Assembly: GCA_963693305.1 (NCBI GenBank)
Contig: OY855905.1
Location: 40,412,895 to 40,476,894 of the forward strand
Length of the DNA stretch: 64,000 nucleotides
Source: Meandrina meandrites
Lineage: Eukaryota; Cnidaria; Anthozoa; Scleractinia; Meandrinidae
Direction: 5' to 3'
How positions within the stretch are numbered: position 1 is the first letter of the stretch; every line of letters begins with the position of its first letter. Positions 61,683-64,000 of the stretch are shown piece after piece. The translations under genes and the position numbers were made by a program. Below the pieces are notes generated by a model, which saw only the letters and a list, made by a program, of their open reading frames with translations, did no database searches and had not been told where the DNA came from.

Positions 61683-62484
61683 GTGAGTATACAGCATACT
61701 GAAAAGAATTATAATCCACTTCATGGCGTTCAAATTTAATTCGAGGCAGTTCTTTAAATTACAAGTGCATTCTTACTATTCTTATTATTTTCAATGTATT
61801 TCTTATTTTTTCCGGGTCGTACCTACATAACTTAACTTAAGCTTAATGACCTCTCAAATCTCACGATTTCGTCGCGAGACTCGCGGTTTTTACGACTGAA
61901 TTTTCAATGAAGGAGTATAGTGGGTAGCCCGACTTCACTCACATGGTTGGTCGGTTGGTCCATCAGCTGTAAACATTTTGATAAGAGAAGTAAGAGTGTA
62001 GCAAGGCGGCCGTAATAAGGCTTTTTTTTTAAGGTTTAACAAGGAAGAGAAAAGCAAAGAAACAAAATGCGTGTGGAAGGTACTTGACCGCCGAAAAAGT
62101 GGAAATTAAGAGCCGCAAGAGCGATGCAACATGCGATATTTCCATGCGTTACAGCTGCTTGTAACGCATGCAAACGCTCGATAAATGCAACTGACACAAG
62201 CGCTTTCACACTATACATAGAAGATTCCTCGCATAACATAATTTCCTATTGCAAAGATAACGCCGGAATTTTCAACTACGATAAACAAGTTTATCTACCA
62301 CATAATCTGGTTTCGAACTGATCACCTCTGACTTCGTAGAACGTCATCTACCGCGTTGTGCTAGCATATATTGGTAAAAAAAATTCAGTCGTGGCTCACA
62401 GAGCCTTTGATCTGGGTTTTCAGTTCAATCTCAATCAATCAATCTCTCACGATAAACAGAGTTACAAACTGTAGGATACAGTTT

Positions 62485-62631
62485 GGTAAGATTTCCGCAC
62501 AGCCCCATACATTAATTATGTATGCGGCTATTTCATACTATCACTATACACAAACAGCAATCATGAAAAGAACGAGTCAGTCAGAAAATTGTATGCATAA
62601 TTAATGTATGGGGCTGTGCGGAAATCTTGCC
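62485..62631. mobile_element. hAT-type MITE, 147 bp, present only in copy 2
   Basis: The ends GGTAAGATTTCCGCACAGCC and GGCTGTGCGGAAATCTTGCC are inverted with one mismatch, and the arms extend to about 34 bp. TACAGTTT is duplicated exactly on both sides (62477-62484 and 62632-62639). Copy 1 has a single TACAGTTT at the matching place (about 54616), a precise empty site. Confidence 0.93.
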
Positions 62632-62686
62632 TACAGTTTCCTTGTATAATTTCATTTCTTGGCCTGCTAAGATGATTGTCTAGTGC

Positions 62687-63970
62687 CCAGCGATTCCAAT
62701 CAGATGAGAATCAATAATCAATATAATCAATAGTTATCAATTAAAATCAATTGTAATCAATTGATTGATATTGAAAATCAATAAAAATCAAAGCTGCAAT
62801 GTTGAGTGATTTTCGATTTTCATTGATTTTCATTGGTTTCTATTGAAAATTGTAATCTCTTTTTTTATTGTTTTTAATTAATCTCACGGTTAAGAAAATA
62901 GACCCAGTTAAGTTAAAATGTTCTGATATTCGATAATAAGTAAAGTACCACAGAAACAGCAGTAATTTAACAGTAACTATTATCTTTGCTGTACTGACAA
63001 CTACTTCAAACATGCGCACCATTTCTTGTCATAATCAAATGTTTGTTGATATGACAGTAATAATAGTGTTACTCGAACTTGCCTTATATAATTTTTTATT
63101 TTTTCTATTTCTCAATTCTAAATAGTTCAGTCAATCAGAAATATCTTATTAAGAAATCCGGCTCACACACCGTATGCGCATACTAATATTTCCTCGTTCT
63201 AACCAGGCAAGCGACGATAGTTGAAAATTTTGCAAGAAAATCAAGCTCCGTCCATAATTTCTCTGGTAATATCTAAATAAAATATAACCTTCTTTGGGAC
63301 GATGCAGAGAAACTTAATGTATAAAACGTCCCGGTACAACGGATTTTACAAAACACTTATCAAGGTACAGGTACGTTAATTCCTCCACCTTGACGCCACC
63401 TTCCTTTAGGGTTGTTCTCTGGAGATCCAGTCACAGTTCTAAATAACCCGTAAATAAACACAAGAAACAGGAATAAGCACATTTGAATGGAAATTAAATT
63501 TATCGATCCCTACAGGAGACTTAACTTACGCTGAAATATTTGTATTATATGGCCAGAGTGGGCTGACAAGCTCCACCTGGAGGTGGCCAAGCTGGCCCCT
63601 TTCGTCAAAAACTTTAAACGCGTTCCTGTGTTCTCCCCTCTTTTTGGAGAGGGAAAACGCTTCGCCTTCCTTTACTTGAAATGCGCAGAGGTGTACAGAA
63701 ATCTGCACAGATGTGGCACCATTGTTGTGTCTGCAAATGCGATAAATCCAGCAAATGCCTTCGTAGCCGGGTTTTTACTGTTGCACAAGCAGCTATTGAT
63801 TATCAAGAGAAATCAATTGAAATCAATAAAATTTAGACGGCTCAGTGAGTGATTTTCGATTTTTATTGATTATGTAAATTAATCAATATTAATCAATTGA
63901 TTATTATTGAATTTTATTGATTATATTGATTGAAATCAATGATTGATTTTCATTGATTGGAATCGTCGGG
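62687..63970. mobile_element. hAT-like non-autonomous element (copy 2)
   Basis: Duplicate of 54669-55955 with the same ends and the same TCTAGTG-type flanks (62679-62686 and 63971-63978), so the element was there before the segmental duplication. Confidence 0.72.
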
Positions 63971-64000
63971 TCTAGTGGCAATTCTTCGAAATTCTGTGCA

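Larger units (their letters stand above)
59410..64000 (+). repeat. Segmental duplication, copy 2 (cut by window end)
   Basis: Direct repeat of 51230-55990. It starts abruptly within the TTCGC-type TIR element (first shared bases ACCGAGTTCGC) and is still homologous to copy 1 at the last base of the window. Differences include lack of the 292-bp foldback, gain of a 147-bp hAT-type MITE, loss of a few CTTATG and TTAAC units, and scattered substitutions. Confidence 0.97.

Overview
This is eukaryotic nuclear DNA from a metazoan, most likely an anthozoan cnidarian such as a stony coral or close relative. That placement is an inference. It rests on intron-rich, phase-consistent animal genes, a GABP-beta homologue, a LolA-like type I membrane protein, tRNA-derived SINEs, and a dense population of small terminal-inverted-repeat (TIR) and foldback DNA elements. 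No rRNA or tRNA gene, CRISPR array or prokaryotic operon was seen.

Layout. (1) 1-190, minus: the C-terminal end of a LINE reverse-transcriptase ORF running off the left edge. (2) 1384-7320, plus: the last six coding exons of a LolA-like membrane protein; its intron 3-4 carries a (CTGA)n array and a 346-bp tandem duplication that copied half an exon, and a SINE sits in a later intron. (3) 10394-17512, plus: a 12-exon gene for a 1081-residue basic helix-loop-helix protein. (4) 17513-23225: intergenic DNA with several TIR elements. (5) 23226-33907, minus: a 15-exon GA-binding protein beta homologue of 916 residues, with N-terminal ankyrin repeats, a very long Gln/Ser/Thr-rich middle and a C-terminal coiled coil; a probable non-coding first exon ends near 36554. 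(6) 37917-49541, plus: a 14-exon extended short-chain dehydrogenase-like protein (369 aa) divergent from the GABP-beta gene, with the catalytic Tyr apparently replaced. (7) 49542-64000: repeat-dominated DNA with a >4.6-kb direct segmental duplication (51230-55990 and 59410-64000). Each copy holds one probable first exon of an MS4A/CD20-like four-membrane-pass protein. A degenerate minus-strand LTR-retrotransposon fragment lies just before the second copy.

Exon structures of genes 2-4 were built by eye from splice sites and phase. All three close without frame breaks (1081, 916 and 369 codons plus stop), which is strong internal support. GABP-beta homologues form the transactivating partner of the ETS factor GABP-alpha; the bHLH protein is a presumed nuclear regulator. 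The genes share no evident pathway. No new defence or mobile system was found. The most informative structures are the duplication with copy-specific, precisely bounded transposon insertions, the partially duplicated exon, and the altered active site of the dehydrogenase-like protein.
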